In this document: in pieces, positions 22,010-35,417 of the stretch
Layout: each line of letters opens with the position of its first letter
Numbering within the stretch: the stretch's first letter is position 1
Origin: Micrasema longulum
Lineage: Eukaryota > Arthropoda > Insecta > Trichoptera > Brachycentridae
DNA length: 64,000 bases
Direction: 5' to 3'
Assembly: GCA_022494885.1 (NCBI GenBank)
Contig: JAGVSM010003740.1
Location: 248,001 to 312,000, forward strand
The notes under the pieces: generated by a model
What the model was told of the DNA's origin: nothing
Databases searched by the model: none
The model's input: the letters and a program-made list of their open reading frames with translations, nothing else
Translations under genes and position numbers: made by a program

Positions 22010-22265
22010 AATATATATATATGGGCTTGCCTTACTGGTAAAACAAATTGCCTTAACACTTGCGAATCATTGACAGTCCCAGTAAGTTCAGATCTCAACT
22101 GAAATCGTTTGAATCAGATAGTTAAATGTATGTAGCGTTAGCTTAGTTAGAATATAATTTTTAATATGTAAGCATAGAATTGTAAAGCGCCTTTAAGGTG
22201 ATCTTTTACAAAAAAATACGCTTTAAAAATTAGACAAATATCACTATTAATAGTTGAATATTTTA
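22010..22265 (+). mobile_element. LINE 3' tail, CGCC-hairpin family
   Basis: Ends with TGTAAAGCGCCTTTAAGGTG and a downstream complementary piece. The same tail occurs at 18990-19060, 31190-31565, 34900-35215 and 46150-46360. Confidence 0.55.
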
Positions 22266-22269
22266 CACA

Positions 22270-22750
22270 CCTGAAGGAGAAAGTAAATAACATGTAGTAT
22301 GTACTTATGAATTAAATTACCGTATAAAATAAAATAAATAAATGTTTTGTATATTTTTATTATTTGACAAATCATGTTAAATAATTCATGCTTAAGTCAT
22401 TGGCGTAAGTAAACGTCGTGATTTTTTATTTTGATACTTCGCTTCACCCTCCATAATCTAACACTTGACTCGCTATTTTTTGTCTCCCTGGGTTTGGGTT
22501 CCTGAGTTCCTATTTAGGGGGTTGTTAGACGTTTATTTTTAGTCTAGGTCTAGGGTCTCCCCACACCTACAACCTTGTCTACCTGCAGCAGATACATATT
22601 AATGTGTAATATAATGATAGTGTGTGGAACTATTTATAATGAGGCGGATGATTCATGCAACTTTGCTAATAATTCCTTATAAACTGTAAGAGCTTTAGTG
22701 GTGGTAGAAAGCATACTATTAAACTAATTATATTAACTAACTAACTAACT
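22270..22750. other. Non-coding, with AACT microsatellite
   Basis: (AACT)n near 22733-22752 borders the adjoining LINE fragment. No gene is seen. Confidence 0.5.
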
Positions 22751-22754
22751 AACC

Positions 22755-22970
22755 ATCACGCCATTTCCCCAGAGGGGTAGGCAGAGAGGATAGAACGCCA
22801 CACCACTCTGTCCTGGCACACTTCCTTTGCTTCCTTCACATTCATACATCTTCTCATGCACGCACGTCGATTATTCTGACTTTTCACATGACCACTTTCA
22901 AGAATTTGTTGTACTTGATCATGCCATGTCTTTCTCGGCCTTCCTCGGCTTCTACAACCAGACACATTAT
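22755..22970 (-). pseudogene. LINE ORF2 C-terminal fragment
   Basis: Minus-strand frame reading CRSRGRPRKTWHDQV, RRACMRRCMNV and WRSILSAYPSGE. It matches the end of the fragments at 41585-42050 and 43625-44075. It is the last 70 codons of a non-LTR element, truncated at the 5' side. Confidence 0.65.
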
Positions 22971-22979
22971 TATATTTAA

Positions 22980-25225
22980 AATCGAATTTAATAATTAGCG
23001 GTTTAACGTTAAAAAATATTTGGGTGAATTTTTATGGTGATACAAAAATACCGTAATTAAACTGGTCCTTGGTTTAGTCCACACTTAACTTTACAGTAGT
23101 AAGGATTTCATTTTGACCCAATATAAACATGCAATGATGCTTTTGATTTGGTTTTCATATTTTAATACTGATGGATATCCTAGCAGAGATAGATAATATC
23201 TTGAGAAAAGGATTATATCAAATACGTATTGAATTTGCGTGAGTATTATTAAATAGCAAGTGGGATCGTATCGCAGCCAGAAAGAATGTTGGGGCGTGTT
23301 AAATATATCAATAAAAAAAAAACCTTATAGTTAAAGAACGATAGACGAAAGAGTGTTGTGCATAGTTAGTGCTACAGACTGGCAGGTGGAATAAATACTT
23401 ATTTCTTGTCACGCGAAAGAGGACATTAAGATTAATTTTGGAGAGTAGGTTAAAAGAGTCTACTTTATTATTTAATAATTTATGTAAATAGCATAATTCG
23501 TATAGTGAATTAAAAACGTATGATCAAACACACGTGAATGTTGCTTACGCAGTATGTAGTGATCTAAGTTTGGATCTAATTTTGGTTGACTTATTCTACT
23601 CTCTATAACGCCGCTGTCAAAGATATTTTATTTAAGAATACAGTTTTATCATTCATTGCTCTGTTAAGACTGAAATCGGAATTTTTTTGTCTCTTAAATT
23701 AAACATTATGAGCAGAAAATATTACTATAAATTATTTCAAGCTCGGTACTAAAAGGAATGAAATAAATAAATCTAGTATATCTGGCTTGTTTCTATAGTT
23801 CGTGTCGTTTGTGCGCGTATAGTTTGTGTTTTAATTGCCTACACTGAGTTCAAATATAAGCAATTTTAATTTATTGTTTTGATTTTATTGTATAAGTTAT
23901 TTTTCGCCTCCAATTTGTACGTATTTATAGTAATTTAATGTTTGTCTGGATTCACCGACCGAGTCCGTAAAGCACACAGCACACACGCATACCTGTTCCA
24001 CCCTCCGTTATCCGAACTTACTTTTTTTCAACGCGAGGAGAACGCACCGGGAAGGGTTTTTTATCCATCTAACCCCTCCAATTATGCGTGTAGGGATTTA
24101 TGTATCGACTGCAATAAATATGACGCGCCCACCCTAATTTCGATACTTAAAATTAACGTTTGATTTACATCACAAGCCTATTTCCTATAGATTGACGTCT
24201 TAACGTGTGTTTACGAAAGTATTTCTAAAAAATCCCATCAAATCGATTGAAGCCCTCATTTTTCATCGTTTTTTAATGCAAATATTCTGTTTTTTTTAAA
24301 CTAACTGTTAAAAACAAAGTCTCAATCATTTTTATCGACCGCTTTCGGAGAATTTTTCATTTTAAACTAATTTAATAATGGCTTCTTGTTTTTTTTTGTA
24401 TGTTAATCTCTTCAAAGTTTATTGAATAAAAAACAACATAACATTATACGTGATACTAATGAGCAGATACCGGTTTTACTCGTGTTTTAAGTAAATATCA
24501 ATCGGAGATGTTTATTAATTAGTATAATGAATGCCAGTTTCATATAGGATTTCTTGTAACATTCTTCTGGTATGGGATTAACGTCATATTGATGTGCGCC
24601 TATTCTCTAATCGTTAGAATCCAGAAGGCAATACAATAAATTACGATATTTTTTTTATAAAGATACTAAAATTCTGTATAATTTACTCTGTAAAGTGAAT
24701 CCTGTACTTGATGGAGTCAAGTCTCCACAGGGGATCTCATAACGTCTCGAATCACTATCGAATATTCATGTTCACCATTTTTTAATTCAATAAAATGTTG
24801 TTTTTTTTGTGTGGTGATGTATTGCGACAAGGTCCGTATGTCGTAGCTTTGAAAGAACTGTATAAATAATTATCGTGTTTCTTTTGTTTGAAAGTCTTTT
24901 TATCGGTGTTAATGGGTAGTGATTTATTCGTTTTATTGTTCTGCGCGTGTCTCTCAACGTAAATTTGATGCACAATTTTTATTTCTTCTACAAATCACAT
25001 TTTCACATTGAGAATGCTGCTACATCCTGTTAAATAAACTGCTCGGTAAATTTTTAAAAAACACCTATTCAATCGCAAAATTAGTTTTTGGGTTTGTACT
25101 AAATATTCCAAAACAAGTTTTTTTCACCCGACTTTATGTATACATGATTTACTAACATTTAATAAAATGTTTGACCATAAATTTAATGTTTTGAATGTTG
25201 ACTCTTGTAAGACTGCTAAAAAATC
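22980..25225. other. AT-rich stretch, no supported gene
   Basis: An open frame at 23942-24163 has somewhat raised GC content but no recognisable domain, starts with TTG, and has no clear splice context. I do not call it a gene. Confidence 0.45.
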
Positions 25226-25229
25226 CCCC

Positions 25230-25430
25230 TGGAGACAGTGCTGTAACGTCGTGTTACATTAAGCGAAAGAAGACATGTTTTTATTTAAATACGGGTATTG
25301 AAAAACAACAATTTAACACATTTACATAAATATACTGTTAAATAATGTATTTTTCATAATTTATAGAAATAATCTTATAATTTAGGCCTATTACCGCAAA
25401 ATACGAATTCATTATTTTTAAAAATCAGAG
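25230..25430. repeat. Interspersed repeat resembling 3530-3697
   Basis: Shares a GTAAC..CGTGTTAC motif, the ATAATTTATNNAAAT block and GCAAAA-TGAATTCA-type sequence with the left flank of the palindrome. Confidence 0.4.
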
Positions 25431-25809
25431 ACATATCAATTCTTGTATTCTATGCAGACTCATGTGACATCATAGCCACACGAGGGTTAATAATATCCGT
25501 AAATTTGTATTAACAATAAAATAATAAACATGTATTTATAAATTAAAGCAAATGAGATATTCAATCGTGGGAAGAGTGGCGAATTTTTCGCACTATATCA
25601 CTTAAACAACCAATGACATGTGTAAATCTTTAGACTGTTGTGTTCTCTTCTCAAAAACTCAAGTATTTCTTGATTTATAATACGTATTTATATTTTATTG
25701 CTTGTAAATGCTGTTGAAAATCACAAAATACAATGTAAATCTTAAAATTTCGGTGCCATTATCTCCTGTCATTAGTATTGTCGAGATCAATCATCAGTTT
25801 AGTCGTACA

Positions 25810-26110
25810 ACCACATGTTCCTGTCGGTAATCGTACAATCTTCCATCTACAGAGTTTATCAACCGCTCAGCCTAACCCGGCCGCCATTACGGCACAAGGC
25901 TGGCGGGAAAAAACGAAAAATAAACCGCTATCGCAGCTCCATCTATCGCATTACGGACGCACTATTACCCCCGCTGCCTTCGGAGTATCGACAGCCTCTT
26001 CTAATAAGGGTTTATATCGAAGGATATCATTATGCTTACCTTACATTATGGAACCTTACCGGCTTATTGTACGCATTACTCACATCAGGTAGAGAAAATA
26101 CCTGTTAACG
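25810..26110 (+). other. CpG-containing segment of unknown nature
   Basis: About 230 bp with raised GC content, open in two plus-strand frames (104 and 97 codons). Neither product resembles a known family. It could be an old transposon fragment or an untranslated exon. Confidence 0.25.
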
Positions 26111-29090
26111 TATATTGTAATCATTCTATACTGTAGTCTGTAGTCAATGTAAATTTGATTCCCGGTGATTATAATTGCATATAATCATTATGAAATTATT
26201 TCATTTTTCATCACAGACATCTCAAACGCGCTTTACGGTTAAATTATGTACGACTAATGTCCCAAGCAACCCGGTAGAAAAAATGGCGTAAGATATTTTC
26301 CAGCAAATGAGGGTGTAGTTTTTAACGAGTCAATGTACCTTAATGTGTATAAAATGTTAAGAAAATTATTTCATGTTTATTACAGAATTTTTGTTATAAA
26401 TGGAATGGTTGGAATGGTTGGAATTTTTGGTAGGTATTAATGTGATTTAATTTAATTCAAACCGAAATTAAGAGTTTTGATAATGGTAATTGTTTTAGTT
26501 TATGTATTTAGTTGTAATATTTTTTTTAATAATTCATTATTTTTTATTAGTTCTTAATTTACCTCATTCCGATTAGTTATCAGTAAATTAGTTAAGGATG
26601 TTAGTCTTAGCAATGGAGCATTGATTCTTATTACGTTACTATGTAAATAGTAAAATAACTGTTTTTATGAACTGTGTCCTCAAATACTAATTGATTATTG
26701 ATCTATTACAAAATAATAAACTCAAATAACTCACACTGTTCGTTTCATTTTACTGCTTATTGGTATAACATTTTTTAAATTATTCATGTAAACGTTTTAC
26801 TAAACAATTCCAGTAAAATTACGAACAAAAAATAAAAGATATAAATAAATTAAAGGAACACTTTGCAAAACAACAACTGGATAATATATTATGTAAACGA
26901 CTATTAAAAATGACATTATTTTATATCATATTAATGATAATTCAGTGTAAATCCCTCTCCAAGGACAAGAGATTCTCTCTTTTTTGGAGAGGAACAGCAT
27001 TAAAATCAAACTATTATATTTATGTATTTAAACTGTAATAAATGTACCTTCATTGTTGTAATACGTTAACTTAAAAAAAAGTCAATATAAAGTTCTGTCA
27101 GTACCCACAAAATTGATTTGCAATATTTATGAAAACTATCGCTAACCGCGCAATAGCATATTTTATACAAATATAGATACGCACCCTCTACGGAAGACGA
27201 ATCGAAGCCTATTGAAAATGCTTTTACGGTAACCGCGACCTCCAACGAAGATTGTTATTTTGAGGTTGAGCCATGTTTACTAATCCTCTCCTCTAGCACA
27301 TTAGTGACTTATGGACGGATATTACAATAATAATCACCACAATGTACCAACCATCGGTAAGAATTACCGAGTACCCAAAGACAACATCAGCAATTTTAAG
27401 CCGTTCTTCTATGAAAAACATACGCTGGTTCTTTCAAATACCTAACAAAAAAACACGATTAGAACAAATGGCTTTTTTGGCACCTAAAATAATTATCTAT
27501 GGGATAATCCGATAATCTATTGAGAGAAAGAGATAAAAAGACAATACAGCATTGTTCAACAATTTTGTCTCTTTTCACGTGTACTGGGTGTTATTTAAAA
27601 AAAACAATTATATGGTGTGTCTTGAAACCAAACCTACCTAGATCGAAAAATGTACGTTTGCCACTGAGACCAACAAGACCTATTTTTTAGTTTCACAATC
27701 TTTATCATAATATATACTTACACTTGTAGCGGCTTGCAAATCAATATTGATTAGGATCTGTTTTATACCTCGCCGTTGATAATGAAGTCCTATAAATAAA
27801 TTTATAAATAAATAAATTCGTTTTATACATGTTTTAAACTAGGTATGATTAGCTGCAGATACACCATCTATTCGGGATAAAATTTACACATATGATTTCT
27901 ATCGCAAGCTGGTGGTTTTTTAAAACTCAAATTAAATCCAACCTTTGGAATGTCTCCGAGTGTACGCTGCACGGGCTAGTGTTTACTATGCTCTCTACAC
28001 TCCACCTAGGAGGACTGCGACCTCCTTAGTTTGTTTGACCACCTTTCTCGATACGACGCGACGCATAAAATTTCCCTTTTATTATTCACGAGAGTTGCAG
28101 CCATAGATGCCATGCATACCTCGTGTTTCACCCTGTTTTAATAAATCGATATCTTCTATTCGTATTAAATTCAGTTATTAAAATATCTTTCGATTCTGAA
28201 AATATGTTTCTTTACTTCTGTATACCTACTAACTTTTCCGAAAATCTTATATTCAAATACCGATAACCATGATTAAAGTTATTTGAAAATGAACCATTTT
28301 GTAGGTAGAGTTTTTTAAACTCAATTTTTGATAATGTGTTGTATATAACATTAAACTACGAGTTATTTTAGTCTACAAAACAAAATTTCATACTCTGCAA
28401 ACTGATTTTCATTTTAATATGCTAAACAATGATTTATTAACCTTATTTCCATCTCTTTAACCACTTTCGCCATAGACCACACGTAGACCAATAACGTTTT
28501 AAGCCTTCCGAACTTAATACACCGGTACTTGAAAACCATCAATTTTACAATGGTTTTAAAGACATTTGGAATGTCAAATTATTTAGGTTTAAAGGTTTTT
28601 TCGAGTGTCGATGGAGCCAACAAGCGGGGCCACGAGTCGATAAGAGTAGTAAAAAATTACTAACGATGAAAATATTAAACATTTGGGAAAAACGCCATTC
28701 ATAAATCAAGTTTTTAGGGTTGCTTTATCGCGCTCTTGATTTACATGATTTAACATTAGATTAGGAATCGTCGAGAGCAAAATGATGGATCGCTTTGGGA
28801 TATCACAAAAAACTTTGAAAAAACGAGAGTTTAAGATAAAACAACGATATTTTAACTACGCCCAAATGTTTGTAGAGAAGTATTGAATTCGACTGAACTC
28901 CTTCGAAGTTTATCAAAAGTGATTGATATGTTACAATCAACAGATATTAAAAAATGTTTTCAGACATCGCTTAGCAGGTGAAATACATAATTCAAATAAA
29001 TCTCACCCAAATTGATAAAGCTTTCAACTTTTTCACTTTTAAAAAATCAGCAAAAGGAAGAATCAAAGAAATATACATGTTTAAAGTCAA
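26110..29090. other. AT-rich stretch, no supported gene
   Basis: Notable only for a triple GGAATGGTT repeat near 26401-26428 and a perfect small hairpin, CCTCTCCAA facing TTGGAGAGG, near 26954-26994. Confidence 0.5.
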
Positions 29091-29159
29091 TGACTGTTCA
29101 TATGCCCTGTAAATGCCTAGAATTCCGTATTCCCTTCCCACCCACGGAGCAAACCAGGA

Positions 29160-30160
29160 CAGTGATTTATGTAATAATATTTTCTTAATTTATCTTAATT
29201 TACAGAATAATTGCATTACGCTGCGAAATTTGACCATTTTACATTGTCATTATATGCAATAAACGAAATGAAATTTCGTAGTATATTTTAAAAATAATTT
29301 CATTGATTTGATAAACGTTAACTCATTCATTTCAAATATTATAAAAGAACTGTAACGGTCATTGACAAAATGAGTTATTTTACAATATATGTATTTAAGA
29401 AAAACTCATAATATGCAGTCTAATTCTTGTTAGTATTTATTTTTCTGTTGGTACCTGTTTCATTGAAATTTACAGACGTTTGTGAAAGTTGGTACCTCTC
29501 TAACACTGTAAACATATTCCACCGCATCGTTTCAAAAGCCAAACGTGTATTTGAAGATAGATAAGTTTATCGCCAAAGCTTCAAGTGTGTTTGTTTACTG
29601 CAACACTGTTTTTTATTTATTATTTTTTTTCAAATATCATCTAAATGGAAAAGAAACACAGCACTAAGATGGATATTTTTGCCAGCAGATTGTTCAGTTT
29701 TAAAAATAATTTTATTTGAACAAAATACATTATTAATCAAATTATATAATTGATGAAAAATATGTAATGTCGTTTATGTGGAAATTTATGTTTTTTAATA
29801 GTATTTTTCGTTGTTTGTAAATATATTAAATACAGAATAAATGGCTGACATGGAATGTTTTTTTTAAAACTGTGAAAGAGAACAGATTTTTCATAAAAAA
29901 AAAACTATGCTTTAAACTATCATGATATTCATTACCTAAATTGTAATTACCTGCCGCAAGGTTGTTTTGTTAGGTGATGTTTGACAAAACGAAATATTGT
30001 TTTTTGTTATTAAAAAAAAAGCCGTGTAAAAGTTATCGATATAAAAAAGTATCAATTCAAGTTTGCATAAAAGGACTTCGATTAGGCGCGTTTGAGGTGT
30101 TTTATGATTACGAAACAACGCTTTATAAAATATCCAAAATAACAATACTTACGGTTGCTT
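29160..30160. other. AT-rich stretch, no supported gene
   Basis: Nothing recognised beyond the edge of the adjacent DNA transposon. Confidence 0.5.
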
Positions 30161-30163
30161 TTA

Positions 30164-30683
30164 AATGCCGTTTACACATGGACAACACAATATTATTTTG
30201 TCCCAGGACTCGACCATTGTTCACGAGTAAACAGCAATTTGTAGGACGAAAATTGTTCGGAGACATTGCCACCGAGATAGACGGGCTGGCCATCTCTGTG
30301 GAACAATGATTATTACCCCCACCGCGCGACTGCATTGTCTTCTTGTGAACACGCACTGACAGAGTGGCAATAGCGATTTTCTCGACGTGAACGTGTCTCT
30401 CCCGCACATTTTTCCTGCCGAAAATGGAGGCAGAAATAAATCCTTTTAATTATTTAGTACGTTCATTAACAATTCCAATATATCTCGGGATACAATTAAC
30501 AGTATTTTGCGTAAACTCGCTCGTAATAAACGCCGTCGTGTATTCATTTTCGCAACGTTCGCGTGCGAACTGCGGCCGAATTTCCGTATTGTCCCGGCGT
30601 TCTGCCCCGCGCGGTCGAGGCTGTTCACGGAGCTGGGACAAGACAATATTGTCATATTTTATTGTCCACGTGTAAACGGCCCT
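30164..30683. mobile_element. PIF/Harbinger-like DNA transposon remnant
   Basis: Terminal inverted repeats share GCCGTTTACACRTGGACAA and extend imperfectly over about 40 bp. TTA at 30161-30163 and TTA at 30684-30686 form a 3-bp target-site duplication, the hallmark of PIF/Harbinger insertions. The 520-bp interior is unusually GC- and CpG-rich and holds no transposase I can recognise, so it is a non-autonomous or internally deleted copy. Confidence 0.65.
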
Positions 30684-30689
30684 TTAGCC

Positions 30690-31160
30690 TGATTCGTAGA
30701 TGATGATTAATCATATTGACGCGTGGTTATATTGACTTAAGTTTGTTAGCTAAGTTTGAAGATAGTTCTGTTTAGGTACTATGGCAGGATATTGATACGA
30801 AATAGTTTACTCAAATGGTTATACGAGTGATAAGAAACTTCTAGCTAAGCGGGTTATCTTCTAATGCGTCTTGTTCAAATACCAGATTCCGGAGACTTTT
30901 CATAAAATAAAGTGTAAGCTACAAAAATATTTGACGCGTTCCCCGAATCTTACGAATAATCCTGATATTGTTATCCGCCGGGCATACAAATATTTTTTTT
31001 TAAATTAAAAATCCGCTATTTTCTGACGAAAGTTTTTTTTATCGTTGTATTTTAAAATGCAGCTGGTATTTTGAATTTAAATGGTTTTTATGATAGTTCA
31101 TGATTTTTAAGCCCGAAAAGTTATTAAAAAATACGTTTAAATACTAAATTTCAAGAAATA
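30690..31160. other. AT-rich stretch, nothing recognised
   Basis: No supported feature. Confidence 0.5.
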
Positions 31161-31189
31161 TTATGGCTCCGAGATATCTATCGGACCTC

Positions 31190-31565
31190 TGTATTAGGGA
31201 AAATACATGTCAAAGAAAATCTACTCTTAGGTCAGCACTTGATTCAGGCAGAGGAAAACTTGTCGAAATCCGGCGCTCCCAAACACTAGATTTGGAGATC
31301 GTGCTTTTGCCGTTGCCGGCCCCTCTGCCTGGAACTGATTGCCTTTAATTTTACTAATTGTCGACAGTCCTAGTCAGTTCAGATCCCAACTAAAATCTCA
31401 CTTCTTTAGATTATCATACCCTCAATTTTAAATCAGAAAATATGATGTCACTTTAGCTTAGTTAGAATGTAAGTTTAAGTATACAATTGTAAAGCGCCCT
31501 TGAGGTGATTTTTCACAAAAATGGCGCTATGTAAATCAGACAAATATTATCATTAATATTGTTAA
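31190..31565 (+). pseudogene. LINE ORF2 end and 3' tail (CR1/L2-like), CGCC-hairpin family
   Basis: Frameshifted translation gives GDRAFAVAGPSAWN, then SQFRSQLKSHFF, the usual last residues of CR1/L2-like ORF2. The tail has AAAGCGCCCTTGAGGTGATT followed by a complementary ATGGCGCT, so a short hairpin forms near the 3' end, then an ATTATTA-rich terminus. Confidence 0.65.
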
Positions 31566-31599
31566 AGGAAGTGCGAATTGTATACAGGTGTACTTGTAC

Positions 31600-31990
31600 T
31601 CATACTGATCATTGTGGTTTCGGATGTGACAGGGTTTAGAGAACACCCTGTACAAGAAATGTTTTCGTTGTGCGGTAAAAATTAAAGTTTAAATTAAAGC
31701 TCCTCGAAAATGTATGATGAAAAATAATGAACAGCTACGTCACAAGTTCTTCCTAATCAACCAATGGTGTAGTGTTGTGAGTTGTGACAGATTTCCGGTT
31801 TCTGGGAAGCCAACTTACTAGCCAGCAGGACCTTCCGACGTGAACTTGTGGCCTCACTGGCGAAGTTATTTAAAAAAAATCAAAAATCATGCGCTGATAA
31901 CATGATACATAAAACTATTTAAAAATATGTTTCTGAGTTAATTTGATAGTCTATTATATTAACAAATAATGAAATTATTTCATTTAAATT
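31600..31990 (-). mobile_element. Non-autonomous DNA element, copy 1 (GGAAATCTRCC family), partial
   Basis: Shares the CAGATTTCCGGTTTCTGGG block, the nearby CAACCAATG motif and the outer AGTCTATTATATTAACAAAT edge with copies at 39598-40018 and 59430-59860. Confidence 0.45.
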
Positions 31991-31994
31991 ATTT

Positions 31995-32770
31995 ATTGAC
32001 AATTCTTGATGGAATTCCATTGTAATGGTGTAATAACTTATATTTACATACAAGTTATTAATTTGAAAATACTTGGTACACTTCCACTTATTTATTTTGA
32101 CTAATTAGCGCTTTCATAAAATAATATAAATAAATATTCAAAAAAAATATTGAACTTCGTCATTGGATGCGTTAATTAGTTTTTTCGATTTTGTTTCATT
32201 TCAATATTATACACATCTTAGAATACACTAAATTGTTTCTAGATGTGTAGGTATATTTTATATTTAAGTATATGAAGGTGCCAAAAGAACACGATATATC
32301 CACATCACGAGTATAATTATATCTTATAAGGCTCAACAATTATAAAATAATAAATGCTTGTTCAAAAATAGTTACGGGTTTCCGTCACTCCTGTCCAAAT
32401 CATTTTCGATGAGATTGATTCGCTCAATTGAAAATAGCGATGACAATAAAAGCATCCCGTATTCACGAGTAAATAATAAAGTAATAAATAATCCACAGTG
32501 CTGTTATTTAAAAAGCGTCGCTGTTTGATTGGTTTGTGATTTTGATTGATCCGTAAAATAATTATTAGGTCATTTGAGTATTGAAACTGCGCTGATGCAA
32601 TTTGATATGTATCACTGTCCAGTGACCATGTTTGACCATAATACGAACAGACCGATACTCGCATGAGAATTATATAAAGAAGTATTATATTAATTTATAT
32701 CTTTAATTTTTTTGTGCATTCACAAAAATGTCAAAAAGAATTTCAAAGTAAGTAGGATTCCAGAACTTCC
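31995..32770. other. AT-rich stretch, no supported gene
   Basis: A 100-codon minus-strand frame at 32362-32664 has no recognisable domain. Confidence 0.45.
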
Positions 32771-32771
32771 T

Positions 32772-33120
32772 CATCATCATCATCATCATTGCCTTTTCCA
32801 CACCCAATGTGCATAGGACACTGCATTGGTCAACCAAATTCACCGTATTGTGATAATTTGTATCAGTCTTACGCTTTAAGTGACAGTCCAGAAACAATAA
32901 AATATTTCAGTTTAAACAACCCTTGAAATCAACATTTCACGTCCACCCTGCCAGAAATCAAACATAGGACTTCAATAATGATAAGCAAACGCGCCAACCA
33001 CTTCACGATGAGGCAGACTTACTCTCCATTCGATTTCCTTATTCAGGGTTTTTACCCGAGAGCAGCCATTGAGTCGAAAACACTCGTCCAGGGTGGTGCT
33101 ATTTCTATTTCACGCACAGG
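32772..33120 (-). mobile_element. SINE family 2, long variant
   Basis: Begins with (TCA)n (the tail), continues with TGTGCATAGGACACTGCATT, has CCAGAAATCAAACATAGG in the B-box position, then CAAACGCGCCAACCACTTCA (tRNA-like head). An extra block, ACCCGAGAGCAGCCATTGAG, is shared with 20061-20272. Confidence 0.6.
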
Positions 33121-33124
33121 ACTA

Positions 33125-34490
33125 AATTCTTTATCAGAATTTGAAAACATTGGAATTTAGCGGAATGGAAAAGTATGATTGAAATTATAATATTTCGTGC
33201 GTCATTGCTTGCTTTCTTTTTGCTGAATTTTGACCATTTTTATAAACACATTTATTGCTTTATTATTATTGACAGATTTCAAATCAATATTAATCTTACG
33301 TTGACCGTTTGTAGTTCACCGCGTCTCGTCTCCATTGCGCCATATTACGTACAAATCCATTGACAGCAAACATTTGCTCCGATTGATCTTAATTTGTCCA
33401 TTTGTCTTAATAAAATCCCGTTAGAACTGGGACGTTAATTTATACAGCACGCTTACAATGCCCCCCTAGCACTATCTAATAATACACACACCTATTTTGC
33501 TTTTATGGATTGAGAAATAACCTTAAAGGTTTCACAATAATAAAGGCTTTAGTAGCATTTGTTTATTTGAGCAAGCATTCGATTGTAATGTACTCGAGCC
33601 TATTTTAGAGGCCCGCTTTACTTGCAAATATATTATGGTCTACGCACGGACTATGTACATCGTAGATATATAAAATACGTAGAATGTTCCAATCAATATA
33701 TTTATATCGAGCTCTGTGCCCAGGAAAATGTGTAGCGACATAGCGAATTTAATATAAAACTAGTTGTGAATGATATATATATATGCGAGCGGAGTTTTGA
33801 TGTGTCGATATTTGGATCTGAAGTCTGTGACACTAACAATGGACTATTCATATTCTAACTAGCTGAAATCCTATTGTTCTTTGGCTTTAAATTGCCAATT
33901 TACTGAGACCAGGTGCTCAATTACAAATTACTGTCGACGTGCTAATAAGCGTGATAACAATTTCTCACCATGGTTGTTTATCGTATTTGCGATCACAATG
34001 GAACATCCGTGAACACCTAATGTTAAATGTCAAAATATTTACGTTTTACGACGTATAATCCTGCTGCGCAATCACATATTTGAATTTCACCGGTAAAAAT
34101 ATGAAAAATATGCCAAAACTGCTATTTTTATTTACTTATTTATTATTTATCATGCATTTATTGCATTTAGCCGACGGTTGGAAAGCCAAATGTAAAGAAA
34201 AGCAGTCGCCCTAATTGTAATTTAATTTATATTTTTTTGTATTAGATACTCCTTACTTTTTTGAAAATGCAATTATATTGTATTATTTCTTATAGTAAAT
34301 GCTGATTTTTCGCCAATGAACTGTATTTATTTACGAGAAAAACAAAAAACAAACCGATACGAGCGTTGACTTAGAGATTACACACGCGTTGACTTATGAC
34401 CGCGATAACGTAAGCATGTTCATTATTGTTCATTGTGATCGTTTAAATGCTTAGCATGTTTTTAAACACGTCGTTAGTTATTTGTGATTG
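33125..34490. other. AT-rich stretch, nothing recognised
   Basis: Contains a short (AT)n near 33774-33784. No gene is supported. Confidence 0.5.
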
Positions 34491-34496
34491 AGCTAC

Positions 34497-34596
34497 AGGG
34501 GTGGTATTCTGAACGCAAAATCCCGCGTATTTACGTACTAAATACACGCTAACAGAGCGCTCTCTTTGCGCGCAATTCCATTCAGAATACCAGCCC
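34497..34596. mobile_element. Small MITE with GGTATTCTGAA inverted ends
   Basis: GGGGTGGTATTCTGAA at the left faces TTCAGAATACCAGCCC at the right, 100 bp in total, with a CG-rich interior and no coding capacity. Confidence 0.55.
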
Positions 34597-34889
34597 AGCC
34601 ATGCTTCTAATATAGTTTTTTCATTATATAAATCAGTGGTCGTCCAGCGCCGCGATTATGAAAGCTATCTTAATCCGTACATATCGCGACGGTATAAACG
34701 AATATCGAACGAATTTATGTCCGAAAATGTGTATATTAGTACTAAAATTCAAATTATTTTCGTGGGTAACCTGTAATTGAACATGTTTAGAAAAAAAAAG
34801 TAAACATATTTAATTTTTCATAAAAAAAACTTAATTTTACTTTGTAGATAAAATTGAACATAAATTTTAACTTCCCAGTAGAATACGGA

Positions 34890-35215
34890 CCCAGTGGGGT
34901 CGCAAGCCAAGTAAAAGTAAAAAGCAAAAGCGTTAGGTCCTACGACATGGAATGCTCTCCCAGCAGAGGTGCGAGGCTGTGAAAGTGAAGTGATGTTTCG
35001 GAAAAAAACTTAAAACCCACTTGTTCTAATGATTTATCATTTGAATAAATCCGTAGCACGTGACAACAAAATAAATTGTTTTAATTAAAGTACAAATTTA
35101 GAAGCTTCAATTAAATTAATTTGACAATAGAATCACTATGTAAAGCGTCCTTGAGGTATTTTATTACGGAAATGGCGCCAAATAAGTTATCCATAATAAT
35201 GATAATAATAATAAA
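34890..35215 (+). pseudogene. LINE ORF2 end and 3' tail, CGCC-hairpin family
   Basis: WNALPAEVRGCESEVMFRKK is the typical ORF2 C-terminus. It is followed by a 3' UTR with AAAGCGTCCTTGAGG and AATGGCGCCAAATAAG, and a (TAA)n-like end. 5'-truncated. Confidence 0.65.
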
Positions 35216-35221
35216 GTTTTA

Positions 35222-35349
35222 AGACCATTCATTAAAAGTCGTAAATAACTTGTGTCGGAAAAATGTAAATCGAGTCGTGGTTGAGTGGGATTTGAACTTG
35301 GGACTTTTGGTCCGCAAGTCCACAATACTTACCACGGGACCACAACCAT
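35222..35349 (-). mobile_element. tRNA-derived SINE, family 3
   Basis: On the minus strand a tRNA-like head (GTGGTCCCGTGGTAAGTATT) leads to AAGTTCAAATCCC in the B-box position. Starts directly after a LINE tail. Partner copy at 59938-60064. Confidence 0.55.
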
Positions 35350-35417
35350 TATATATAATGCTTATGTACTATGAAATTACATTCCTTTCTTAATTACATA
35401 GTATTAATCATGTTCCC

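Noticed and set aside
23942..24163. 73-codon frame as a small gene
   Set aside because: It opens with TTG, and no domain, splice context or repeat partner supports it.
25778..26108. Two overlapping frames of about 100 codons
   Set aside because: Both frames are open because of composition, and neither product resembles a known family. Kept only as an unexplained segment.
33770..33790. ATATAT run as a replication or regulatory element
   Set aside because: A short dinucleotide run in AT-rich DNA is expected by composition.
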